NCBI GenBank assembly: GCA_965200525.1
Contig: OZ241368.1
Span: forward strand, 2,666,001-2,730,000
Length of the DNA: 64,000 nucleotides
Reading direction: 5' to 3'
Origin: JANNPJ01 sp965200525
GTDB taxonomy: Bacteria; Actinomycetota; Actinomycetes; Actinomycetales; Kineosporiaceae
In this document: positions 34,039 through 41,876 of the stretch, in pieces
Position numbering within the stretch: position 1 is the stretch's first letter
Layout of the letters: each line of letters starts with the position of its first letter
Notes under the pieces: model-generated
What the model was told of the DNA's origin: nothing
Databases searched by the model: none
What the model saw: only the letters and a program-made list of their open reading frames with translations
Position numbers and translations under genes: made by a program

Positions 34039-35266
34039 CGCCGGCCCGCCCCGGGGCATCGACCTGTGGACGACGGGCGAACCGGCCCTCGGTCACCCAG
34101 CTCAGGCCGACCCCCACCGAGATGCGGAGCTCGTCGTCCCAGCGCAGCTCGTAGTCCAGGGCGTCGTGGTGATGGATCGCGGTCAGGTCGGCCAGCAGCC
34201 GCCGGCCGCCGAACCAGTCGCCGATCTCGTCCAGCATCTCGGTCAGGCCGACGTCGGGGCGCTCGCCGAGCAGCTCCTCGGCCACCGCGGCCAACCGCAG
34301 GGCCTCGGCGTCGGGAGCCGCGTCCGGCACCGAGCCGGCCTCGGTCTGCGGCCGGGGCGGGGTGATCCGGACCGGGGTGGCCTGCTGAGCGGACTCGACC
34401 GCCTCGATCACGGCGTCGGCCGGGAACCAGGGCGCGGGCGCGTCGAACAAGAATCGGTCCAGGACGCCGGACAGCGCGTCCACATCGGCCTCGCGGGCGA
34501 AGCTGAGCCAAGCCTCGGTCGGCAGCAGACCCAGCGCCCGGGTGGCTCCGGCCTGCTCGATCAGCCGGCCGGCGGCGGCGTCGACGGCGTCCCGGTAGGC
34601 GGCGATGGCCAGCCGCAGGGTGCGGCACTCGCGGTCCAGGGCCGGCCAGCGGGCCAGCACGGCCTGGTGCACGTCGCTGGCTTGGTCGAGCAGCCCGTGG
34701 TTGCCCCACAGCAGCTGGGCGTTCTCCCGCAGGGTCTCGACCACGCCGCCGACGGCCAGCCCGGTGAGCTGGTTGGCCAGCAATCGGAAAACGGTGCTGA
34801 GCCGGTGGGTGGTGCCCCGGGCGTCGTCCTCGGTGGTGCCGGGCTCGCGCAGGCTGAGGTGCTCGACCGTCAGCAACTGGTGCAGTTCGGCCTGGCCGCC
34901 GCGGTCGGCGATCCGGCGCAGGAACAGCAGCATCACGTAGGGCGCGAAGGCGGCCCGGTGGTAGAGCTCGTGCGGGCGGTCCTTGACCCGCTCGACCGCC
35001 CGGTACTCGCGCAGCACCTCGAACCGGCGGCGCACCTGCACGTCGGGGAACCGGCGACAGGCCAGCACCACCTGGTCGACGCTCAGCCCCTCGGGGCCGG
35101 CCTCGGCGAACGAGCTGAGGATCGCCTCGTCGACGTCGACCGAGGAGGCGTCCAGCACCATGGCCCCGGCCTCCCGGGCCAGCACGGCGAACACCTGCCG
35201 ATAGACCCCGAGCACCGCGGCTTCACCCGCGAGATCGTCGAAGCTGGTGCCGGTTACCTCGTCCAT
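34031..35266 (-). CDS. Kleisin-sized (JetA/MukF-like) first protein of SMC operon
   Basis: A 411-residue mostly helical protein. The N-terminal part has a possible winged helix (about 50-95; GLSVDQVVLACRRFPDV and then VRRRFEVLREYRAVERV), a long helical middle rich in Leu/Ala/Arg, and a C-terminal part with WFPADAVIEAVESA, ISVGVGLSWVTEGRF and an acidic end. This matches the order and length of kleisins of the MukF/MksF/JetA class, but sequence identity was not tested. ATG 35266 preferred; GTG at 35275 is possible. A perfect palindrome lies 30-44 nt upstream. Confidence 0.55.
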   Translation of the reverse strand: MDEVTGTSFDDLAGEAAVLGVYRQVFAVLAREAGAMVLDASSVDVDEAILSSFAEAGPEGLSVDQVVLACRRFPDVQVRRRFEVLREYRAVERVKDRPHELYHRAAFAPYVMLLFLRRIADRGGQAELHQLLTVEHLSLREPGTTEDDARGTTHRLSTVFRLLANQLTGLAVGGVVETLRENAQLLWGNHGLLDQASDVHQAVLARWPALDRECRTLRLAIAAYRDAVDAAAGRLIEQAGATRALGLLPTEAWLSFAREADVDALSGVLDRFLFDAPAPWFPADAVIEAVESAQQATPVRITPPRPQTEAGSVPDAAPDAEALRLAAVAEELLGERPDVGLTEMLDEIGDWFGGRRLLADLTAIHHHDALDYELRWDDELRISVGVGLSWVTEGRFARRPQVDAPGRAGDE

Positions 35267-35295
35267 GACAGGCACGACCCTAAGCCAGACCCGGG

Positions 35296-35310
35296 CCGAA
35301 CCAGGTTCGG
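35296..35310. promoter_or_regulatory. Perfect 15-bp palindrome upstream of SMC operon
   Basis: CCGAACC-A-GGTTCGG, with 7-bp arms and a single central base, 30 nt before the first ATG of the operon. Placed to act as an operator over the promoter or start site; alternatively a short hairpin in the leader. Confidence 0.5.
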
Positions 35311-35391
35311 ATGGGTGCGGCCGGCTCCGAGCGATGATGGTCCGTTGGCTCGCCGACCTGAGGAGCCCGGCTCACCGAGACGAGCGGCGGT

Positions 35392-35796
35392 TCAGGCGCG
35401 GCGGCGGCGCCGGACGAACCAGCCCAGGATCAGGACGGCGGCCGCGCCGGCACCGAGCCCGATCCGGGACTTCTGAGCCCGCACCGACGGTGGCACCTTG
35501 TCCAGGGCCTGCTGCGACTTGCCCCGCACCGACGGTGGCACCTTGTCCAGAGCCTGCTGCGACTTCTCCCGGGCGACGACCCGCCCGTGGTCGGCGGCCA
35601 GCTTGGCCTTGGCGCTGACGTCGGCCACCTTGACCTGGGTCTGAGCCTTGACGTCGGCCGCCTTGCCCTGGGCTCGGGTCTTGACGTCGGCCTTGGCCGC
35701 CAGGGCCTCGACGGTGTGGGCCAGCTCCTCGCGGGTATGGTCGATCTGGTCGCGCAGTTCGGCGATGTCGGGCTTGTCGGAGTCGGTGTTGCTCAT
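35392..35796 (-). CDS. DUF3618 protein with internal duplication
   Basis: A 134-residue protein of the DUF3618 type: DIAELRDQIDHTREELAHTVEALAAKADVK is the conserved N-terminal helix, then Lys/Ala/Gln repeats, one membrane helix near the C-terminus (about 113-128) and a basic RRRRRA tail. A 15-residue unit, KSQQALDKVPPSVRG, occurs twice in a row. DUF3618 proteins accompany Holin-X-type proteins, as here (ATGA overlap with the upstream gene). Function unknown, probably envelope associated. Confidence 0.82.
   Translation of the reverse strand: MSNTDSDKPDIAELRDQIDHTREELAHTVEALAAKADVKTRAQGKAADVKAQTQVKVADVSAKAKLAADHGRVVAREKSQQALDKVPPSVRGKSQQALDKVPPSVRAQKSRIGLGAGAAAVLILGWFVRRRRRA
35478..35565 (-). 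repeat. 45-bp tandem duplication within DUF3618 gene
   Basis: Two adjacent copies with a 45-bp period; within the aligned part only one base (GGG/GAG) differs apart from the extreme edge. The frame is preserved and 15 residues are repeated. The near identity suggests a recent event. Confidence 0.93.
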
Positions 35797-36212
35797 CGGT
35801 GCGCACTCTCCTTCACGGCCTGGACGTCGAGCTTGGCGCTGTCGACGGCCTGAGCCGGCAGCGGCGGAACGGCCTGCTTGACCTGCGAACGGCCGACCAG
35901 GGCGAGCACCGCGGCCAGGATCAGCAGCACCGCCGCCACGATCAGGGCCGAGGCCCAGGCCGGCACCGCTTCGGCCAGCCCGAGCACGGCCGCGGCGATC
36001 AGCACGGCCACCCCGAAGAAGGCGAACAGGCCACCCCCGCCGAACAGCCCGGCCCCGATCCCGGCGTGCTTACCCTTTTCGGTCAGCTCGGCCTTGGCCA
36101 GGTTGAGCTCCTCCCGAACCAGGCGCGGGACGAGTTCGGACATGTCCCGGACCAGCTCGGCCGTCGACCGGGTCTCCGGCTCGAGCCGGGTGGTTCCGTT
36201 GTCGGTGCTCAC
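35793..36212 (-). CDS. Actinobacterial Holin-X-like membrane protein
   Basis: A 139-residue protein of the 'phage holin family' (Phage_holin_3_6): amphipathic N-terminus STAELVRDMSELVPRLVREELNLAKAEL, Gly-rich turn and two membrane helices (about 50-72 and 83-104) with a charged tail. Despite the name, the family is chromosomal and widespread in actinobacteria; there are no phage genes here. Operon with the DUF3618 gene. Confidence 0.88.
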   Translation of the reverse strand: MSTDNGTTRLEPETRSTAELVRDMSELVPRLVREELNLAKAELTEKGKHAGIGAGLFGGGGLFAFFGVAVLIAAAVLGLAEAVPAWASALIVAAVLLILAAVLALVGRSQVKQAVPPLPAQAVDSAKLDVQAVKESAHR

Positions 36213-36364
36213 GGCGTCTCCAGGTCACTCGATAATTCGTTTTCCTGTTCTCGAGGCTAGGTCAGCTGCGGAGAACCGCCAGCTCACCGGTCCCACACGG
36301 TCGAGGCCGGCTCGTGACCGACCGAGCTCGTGGTCACCGCCCGGTGTCGGGTTAGAGTCGCGAT

Positions 36365-36556
36365 ATGGCCCACCCCTCCCCTGCCGACCGCGATCGCGGG
36401 GCCTCCGCGGTGGAGTACGGGCTGCTGGTCGGCGGAGTGGTCGGGGCCTTCCTGGCCGGCGCCATCGCCCTGCAGTTCGCGATCGGGGCCGTGCTCGGCG
36501 GCGCGGTCAGCGACGTCCAGGACGACGGCCCGCCCGCCGCCACCGCAACCCCCTGA
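36365..36556 (+). CDS. Flp-like mini-pilin
   Basis: A 63-residue protein with DRGASAVEYGLLVGGVVGAF, the type IVb Flp/TadE-like N-terminal signature: small residues, then Glu at +5 and Tyr at +6 of the presumed mature chain, then a 25-residue hydrophobic helix. It ends in a Pro/Ala/Thr tail. Prepilin peptidase would be expected to cut before or within GASAVEY. No tad secretion genes or peptidase lie in the window, so it is an orphan. Confidence 0.75.
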   Translation: MAHPSPADRDRGASAVEYGLLVGGVVGAFLAGAIALQFAIGAVLGGAVSDVQDDGPPAATATP

Positions 36557-36574
36557 CCAGCGCGCTCAAGGCCG

Positions 36575-36633
36575 CTGTCAGGGCCTGCCAGGGGCTGACA
36601 GGCCATGACAGCGGGACGTGCGCGGCCTGACAG
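36575..36633. promoter_or_regulatory. Spaced TGACAG repeats upstream of drrA-like gene
   Basis: TGACAG occurs at 36596, 36606 and 36628, and inverted (CTGTCA) at 36575. The direct copies are 10 and 22 bp apart, close to whole helical turns, as in SARP/OmpR-type heptameric direct repeats. Another copy lies at 41808, just before the SARP-type gene. Candidate operator for that regulator. Confidence 0.45.
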
Positions 36634-36689
36634 CGCCCTCGGGGAGTGTCTTCACTGGAAGACCAAACGAACCCACCCGAGGAGTAAGC

Positions 36690-37658
36690 ATGTCCAACGC
36701 CTTCGAGGCCCACGGCCTGGTCAAGCGCTTCGGCGCGACCACCGCCCTGGCCGGAGTCGACCTGGCGGCGCCCGAGGGCACCGTCCTGGGAGTGCTCGGA
36801 CCGAACGGCGCCGGGAAGACCACCGCCGTCCGGATCCTGGCCACCCTGCTTCGCGCCGACGAGGGAACGGCGACCGTGGCCGGGCTCGACGTCGCCACCC
36901 AGGCCGGCGCCGTCCGCCGCCAGATCGGGCTCACCGGCCAGTACGCCTCGGTCGACGAGGATCTGACCGGGGTCGAGAACCTCATCCTGATCGGCCGGCT
37001 GCTCGACCTGTCCCGCAACGACGCGCGGGCCCGGGCCCTGCACCTGCTCGGCCAGTTCGACCTCCTGGAGGCCAAGGACCGGGCCGGCAAGACCTATTCG
37101 GGCGGGATGCGCCGCCGGCTCGACCTGGCCGCCAGCCTGGTCGGCCGCCCGGCCGTGATCTACCTGGACGAGCCGACCACCGGCCTCGACCCGGCCAAGC
37201 GGGACGACGTCTGGAACCTCATCCGCCGGCTGGTCGAGGACGGCACCACCGTGCTGCTGACCACCCAGTACCTGGAGGAGGCGGACGCCCTGGCCGACCA
37301 GATCTCCGTGATCGACCACGGCCAGGTGATCGCTCACGGCAGCCCGGCCGACCTCAAGCACCGGGTCGGCGGTCAGACCCTCGAGGTTCGCCCGGCCGAC
37401 CCGGCCGACCTGACCGTCGTCTCCGACCTGCTCGGCCAGCTGGCCCACCGCCGGGTCGAGTCGCCCAGCCGGGGCGTACTGAGCGTGCCGGTCGACTCCG
37501 ACGCCGCCCTCACCACGGTGGTGCGCCAGCTCGACGAGTGGGGCATCGCCGTCACCGAACTGTCCCTGCGGTTGCCCAGCCTGGACGAGGCGTTCTTCGC
37601 CCTCACCGGGCGGCCGGCCGGTATCGAGACCGACTCCCTCCAGGAGAGTGCCGCATGA
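36690..37658 (+). CDS. DrrA-type ABC exporter ATP-binding protein
   Basis: A 322-residue ATPase of the DrrA/daunorubicin-resistance class: Walker A GPNGAGKTT, Q loop LTGQYASVDEDLTGVENL, signature YSGGMRRRLDLAASL, Walker B VIYLDEPTTGLD, and the C-terminal extension ending LPSLDEAFFALTGRPAG, characteristic of the subfamily. It energises export of drugs, antibiotics or lipids with the permease coupled by ATGA. GAGGAG lies before the ATG at 36690. Confidence 0.94.
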   Translation: MSNAFEAHGLVKRFGATTALAGVDLAAPEGTVLGVLGPNGAGKTTAVRILATLLRADEGTATVAGLDVATQAGAVRRQIGLTGQYASVDEDLTGVENLILIGRLLDLSRNDARARALHLLGQFDLLEAKDRAGKTYSGGMRRRLDLAASLVGRPAVIYLDEPTTGLDPAKRDDVWNLIRRLVEDGTTVLLTTQYLEEADALADQISVIDHGQVIAHGSPADLKHRVGGQTLEVRPADPADLTVVSDLLGQLAHRRVESPSRGVLSVPVDSDAALTTVVRQLDEWGIAVTELSLRLPSLDEAFFALTGRPAGIETDSLQESAA

Positions 37659-38485
37659 GCACCACCCTCTCCGTGGACGCCGCGGGCGTGCCCGCCGCCC
37701 CCACGTCCGAGACCAAGCCCCAGCCTTTCGCCCTGATCCGGCACAGCCTGATTCTGGCCGGCCGGTCGATCACCAAGATCAAGCGCAGCCCGGAACAGCT
37801 GATCGACGTCACCCTGCAGCCGATCATCTTCACCGTGCTCTTCGTGTACCTGTTCGGCGGCGCGATCGCCGGCTCCCAGCACGCCTACCTGGAGTCGGTG
37901 CTGCCGGCCCTGATGGTGCAGACCGTGCTGTTCGCCTCGATCGCGATCGGGGTCAACCTGAACACCGACATCGGCAAGGGCGTCTTCGACCGGTTCCGGA
38001 GCCTGCCCATCCCGCGCTCGGCGCCACTGGTGGGGGCCGTGCTCGGCGACATCGTGCGGTTCGTGACCTCGATCGTCGTCCTGATGGGCTTCGGCTTCAT
38101 CATCGGCTTCCGGATCCACACCGATCCGCTCCGAGCCCTGGCCGCCTGCCTGCTGGTGCTGGCCTTCGCGCTCTCGCTGAGCTGGGTCGCGGTGCTGATC
38201 GGCATGGTGGTCAAGGAGGCCGGCACGGTCCAGGGCATCGGCTTCCTGGTCCTGTTCCCGCTGACCTTCGGCAGTTCGATGTTCGTGCCGGTCGCCACCC
38301 TGCCGGGCTGGTTGCAGTCCTGGGTCAAGGTCAACCCGGTCACCCACCTGGTGGACGCCGCCCGCGGGCTGATGATCGGCGGCACGGACGTCGCCTGGCC
38401 GGTCACCCAGTCGCTGCTCTGGTCGATCGGGATCACCCTGGTGTTCGCCCCGCTGGCGGTGCGGGCCTACCGCCGCCGCACCTGA
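37655..38485 (+). CDS. DrrB-type ABC-2 exporter permease
   Basis: A 276-residue ABC-2 permease with six helices. Family signatures: N-terminal cytoplasmic SITKIKRSPEQLIDVTLQPI, VFDRFRSLPIPRSAPL between helices 2 and 3, MVVKEAGTVQGIGFLVLFPLTFGSS split over a later helix, and VNPVTHLVDAARGL near the end. Forms the exporter with the preceding ATPase. Substrate unknown. Convergent with the SARP gene. Confidence 0.94.
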   Translation: MSTTLSVDAAGVPAAPTSETKPQPFALIRHSLILAGRSITKIKRSPEQLIDVTLQPIIFTVLFVYLFGGAIAGSQHAYLESVLPALMVQTVLFASIAIGVNLNTDIGKGVFDRFRSLPIPRSAPLVGAVLGDIVRFVTSIVVLMGFGFIIGFRIHTDPLRALAACLLVLAFALSLSWVAVLIGMVVKEAGTVQGIGFLVLFPLTFGSSMFVPVATLPGWLQSWVKVNPVTHLVDAARGLMIGGTDVAWPVTQSLLWSIGITLVFAPLAVRAYRRRT

Positions 38486-38512
38486 TCCGGCGGCCCCGCC
38501 GCCGGGGGATCA
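38483..38512. terminator. Hairpin spanning drrB-like and SARP stop codons
   Basis: TGATCC-GGCGGC pairs with GCCGCC and GGATCA (3-nt G bulge) around a CCC loop. The outer arms are the stop codons of the two convergent genes plus following bases, so one short element serves both. Confidence 0.7.
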
Positions 38513-41500
38513 GTCCGGCGCGCTGAGCTCGGCCTCCAGCCGGGCCAGCGCGTCGTCCCGGCTCAGGTCCGCTCCCCGGGAGCGGGCCTGGCCGTACTTC
38601 TCCGGGCCCAGCGCGGCCTGGGCGGCGATGGCGATCCGCTTGACGTCGAGATCTCCGACGTCGTCCATGCCCCGGACGGCGGTGCTCGCCCCCAGCAGTT
38701 CGGCCGCCCTCTCCGGGTGGCCACCGGCTAGGGCCAGATCGGCGGCCCCGGTGCAGAGCAGCGCCATCACCGGCATGTCCCGCACCGCTCGGACGCTCCC
38801 CAGGGCCTCGACCAGTCGCCGGCGAGCGTTGTCCAGAGCGCCGCCCTGGATGTCGACGGCCGCCAGGGTGCCGGCCACGATCGCCCTGACCTGCGGTGGG
38901 GCGAACGACACCCGGTCCAGGATGAGCAGGGCCTCCTCGGCGTAGTCACGGGCCAGGTCGAGGTCGCCCTCGTGCACCGAGAGCACGGCCAGCCCCCATC
39001 TCGAAAAGGCCGCGGCCGATGTGGTGGTGTTCTCGTCCGCGATCCGCCAGGCCTCCTCCAGGTCGCGGCGGGCTCCGGGCAGGTCGGGCAGCCGCAGCCG
39101 GAGCAGACCGATCCGGACCAGGCTGTAGGCCTCGTCGTCGTGGGCCCGCAGCTGAGCGACCATCCGCCGGGCCTCTTCGGTGGCGGCGATCGCGCCGTGG
39201 GTGTCGCCCCGAGCACTGCGCAGGTTGCCCAGGGCGGCGACCGAGGCACCGATCCCCCAGCGGTCCCCGATCTCGCGAAAACCGCTCAGCGCCTGGGGAA
39301 GAGCCTTTTCCATCAGGGCCATGTCACCGTCGTTCTCGGCCATCATGGCGCTCATCAGGTGCAGCATCGCCCGGGCCCAGGGGTCGGGGTGGGACAGGTT
39401 GCGCTCGATCGCCGCCTGGGCGGCCTCGCTGTCGTCCAGGATCATCCCGATCCCGGGCTCGACCAGGGCCAGGAACGGATGCCCGGCCAGCACGTCCAGC
39501 CCCTCGAGCAGGTTCACCAGGGCGTTGATCTCGGCCGCGTCCGGCACACCCATCCCGGCGGCGGCGGTGCTGATCGCGTGCACGATCCGGACCACCGCGT
39601 AGGCCTCGGCCGGTCGTGGACCGGGAATCCGCAGGGCCTCCTCGAGCCAGGTGGCGGCCTCGTCGTGCCGGCCGAGCACGGTCCAGTACCAGCTGAGGGC
39701 GGCGCCGAGGCGGATCGCGGTGTCGGCGTCGCCGACCTCCTCGGCGAATCGCAGGCCGGCCAGCAGGTTGTCGCGCTCGACGGTGAGCTGGTCGAGCCAG
39801 AACAGCTGGTCCGAGCTGCGCAACCGGGGCTCGGCGGTCTCGGCCAGCTCGCAGAAGTACTGCGCGTGAGCCTCTCTCATGGCCGGCAGTTCGCCCCGCT
39901 CGACCAGTTGCTCGCCCGCGTACTCGCGCAGCGTCTCCAGCATCCGGTAGCGCGGCCGCGACCGGTCGATCCCGTCCAGCCCGGCGAGCTGATCGTCGAG
40001 GCCCGGCTCGTCGGGGCTGTCCCCGACCACCACCAGCAGTGACTTGTCGGCGAGAGCGGCCAGCAGGTCGGCCACGGCGGACGGCGGGACGGCGTCGGCC
40101 AGGTCCGGGTCGTCGCCGGCACAGATCGCCTCGGCCGTGACCGCACTGACCCCGCCCGGGAAGACCGACAACCGCTCGGCCAGCCGGCGCTCGGGCTCGG
40201 TCAGCAGTTCCCAGCTCCAGGCGACCACGGCCCGCAGGGTCTGGTGCCGGGGCAGGGCGGTCCGGTTCCCGCCGGTCAGCAGGCGGAAGCGGTTACCCAG
40301 CCGGGCCGCGACCGCCTCCACCGGCAGGCTGCGCATCCGGGCCGCGGCCAGTTCGATGGCCAAGGGCAGGCCGTCGAGCCGGCGGCAGATCTCGCCGACC
40401 GCGGCCACGTTGTCCTCGTGCAGCCGCCAGCCCGGCCGGACCAGGCCGGCCCGGTCGACGAACAGCTTGACCGCCTCGCTGGCCGCGGTGGGCAGCAGGT
40501 CGTCGTCCGGCCGCGGGTAGGCCAGCGGTCGCACCGGCCAGAGGGTCTCCCCGACGATGCCCAGTGGCTCGCGGCTGGTGGCCAGCACGGTCAGCTGCGG
40601 GCACTGCCCGAGCAGCGACTCGGCGAACCGGGCGGCGGCGTCCACCAGGTGCTCGCAGTTGTCCAGGACCAGGACGACGTCGTGGTCGGCCAGGGTGTCG
40701 ACCAGTCGGGTCAGGGCATCGCCCTTGGTCGGGGCGGCCCGCTCCATCAGGGCCGACTCGCGCCCGGCGACCGCGCCCAGGGCGGTCGTGGCGATGTCGT
40801 CCGGGTCGGTGACCGGGGCCAGCTCGACCATCCAGACGCCGTCCACCCCGGTGCTCACCAGCCCGCCGGCGATCTCCCCGGCCAGTCTGGTCTTTCCGGC
40901 CCCGCCGGTGCCGACCAGGGTGACCAGCCGGGCCTCGGCCAGCAGGGTGCGAACGCTACGGACGTCGTGTTCGCGGCCGATGAAGCGGGTCAGCTGGGCC
41001 CGGAGGTTGGTCGGCCGGCGCCGAGGGCCGGGCTTGATCACCGTGCGCGACGGTGGCCGCAGCGACGGATCGTTGTTCAGCACCGCCGTCTGCAGGGCTT
41101 GCAGGTGGACCGGTGGGTCGAGACCGGCCTGCTCGGCCAGGGTCCGGAAGAGCCGGTTGACGACCGCGAGGGCCTCCGTGCGCCGGCCGGTCCCGGCCAG
41201 GGCCCGGATCAGCAGTTCGTTGGTGCGCTCGCGCAGCGGGTTGCGGCGGGCGGTGTTCTCCAGTTCGGTGATCAGATCGGCGTGCCGGCCCAGTTGCAGC
41301 CCGGCCACGGCCCGGTGGTCGATCGCGGTCAGCCGGAGCTTCTCCAGCTGCTGGATCCAGGCTCGGGCGTAGGCCACGTGGGCGACCTCGGTCAGTGCCG
41401 GCCCCCGCCAGAGGTCGATCGCGGTGCCGAGCATGGCCGCGCCCTCGCGCGGGCGGCCGTCGACGACCAGCCGCCGTCCCCGGTTGACCAGGCGCTCGAA

Positions 41501-41797
41501 CCGGATCGCGTCGACCGCCTCCGGGTCGAGGGCCAGGCGGTACCCGGCCGGGCCGGACTCGATCAGTTCCGGCCGGGGCAGGGTGCGGCGCAACCGGGAG
41601 ACCAGGGACTGCAGGGCGTTCAGCTCGTCGCTCGGCGGGTCGTCCTCCCAGAGCGCCTCGACCAGCGAACTGACCGGAACCCAGCCGTTGGCGCTGGCGG
41701 CCAGCCGGATCAGGAGCGCCCGCAACCGCGCGCCGCCGATCTCGACCGGCTGCGCGTCGTCCTCGACCTGGAGGGGTCCCAGGATGGCCAGCTGCAC
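38510..41797 (-). CDS. SARP/AfsR-type regulator (BTAD plus NTPase plus TPR-like)
   Basis: A 1095-residue multidomain activator. Residues about 1-95: OmpR-like winged helix (LAILGPLQVEDD; LNALQSLVSRLRRTLP). About 95-250: bacterial transcriptional activation domain. About 285-600: STAND NTPase with Walker A VGTGGAGKT and a Walker B-like VVLVLDNCEHLVDA. About 640-1095: Leu/Ala-rich repeats of TPR type. Such proteins activate secondary-metabolism and exporter genes after NTP and ligand control. GTG start at 41797. TGACAG boxes before drrA and before this gene suggest regulation of both. Divergent from the M23 lipoprotein gene. Confidence 0.9.
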   Translation of the reverse strand: MQLAILGPLQVEDDAQPVEIGGARLRALLIRLAASANGWVPVSSLVEALWEDDPPSDELNALQSLVSRLRRTLPRPELIESGPAGYRLALDPEAVDAIRFERLVNRGRRLVVDGRPREGAAMLGTAIDLWRGPALTEVAHVAYARAWIQQLEKLRLTAIDHRAVAGLQLGRHADLITELENTARRNPLRERTNELLIRALAGTGRRTEALAVVNRLFRTLAEQAGLDPPVHLQALQTAVLNNDPSLRPPSRTVIKPGPRRRPTNLRAQLTRFIGREHDVRSVRTLLAEARLVTLVGTGGAGKTRLAGEIAGGLVSTGVDGVWMVELAPVTDPDDIATTALGAVAGRESALMERAAPTKGDALTRLVDTLADHDVVLVLDNCEHLVDAAARFAESLLGQCPQLTVLATSREPLGIVGETLWPVRPLAYPRPDDDLLPTAASEAVKLFVDRAGLVRPGWRLHEDNVAAVGEICRRLDGLPLAIELAAARMRSLPVEAVAARLGNRFRLLTGGNRTALPRHQTLRAVVAWSWELLTEPERRLAERLSVFPGGVSAVTAEAICAGDDPDLADAVPPSAVADLLAALADKSLLVVVGDSPDEPGLDDQLAGLDGIDRSRPRYRMLETLREYAGEQLVERGELPAMREAHAQYFCELAETAEPRLRSSDQLFWLDQLTVERDNLLAGLRFAEEVGDADTAIRLGAALSWYWTVLGRHDEAATWLEEALRIPGPRPAEAYAVVRIVHAISTAAAGMGVPDAAEINALVNLLEGLDVLAGHPFLALVEPGIGMILDDSEAAQAAIERNLSHPDPWARAMLHLMSAMMAENDGDMALMEKALPQALSGFREIGDRWGIGASVAALGNLRSARGDTHGAIAATEEARRMVAQLRAHDDEAYSLVRIGLLRLRLPDLPGARRDLEEAWRIADENTTTSAAAFSRWGLAVLSVHEGDLDLARDYAEEALLILDRVSFAPPQVRAIVAGTLAAVDIQGGALDNARRRLVEALGSVRAVRDMPVMALLCTGAADLALAGGHPERAAELLGASTAVRGMDDVGDLDVKRIAIAAQAALGPEKYGQARSRGADLSRDDALARLEAELSAPD

Positions 41798-41876
41798 GGG
41801 ACAAGTCTGACAGCAGCCGGCGACCTGACCCCGGTCGGTTTCGGCCCGCGCGACCGCGGCCGGTTATGTTCGACCC

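Noticed and set aside
29303..36212. A complete Wadjet (JetABCD) system
   Set aside because: I looked for a TOPRIM/DUF2220 nuclease gene in the operon and in the adjacent genes; the neighbours are a SnoaL-like protein, DUF3618 and Holin-X-type proteins. Only a Wadjet-like or Mks-like label is supportable.
35793..36212. Prophage remnant because of a holin-family protein
   Set aside because: The Holin-X group is chromosomal in actinobacteria and is paired with DUF3618 here; there are no integrase, capsid, tail or lysis genes.
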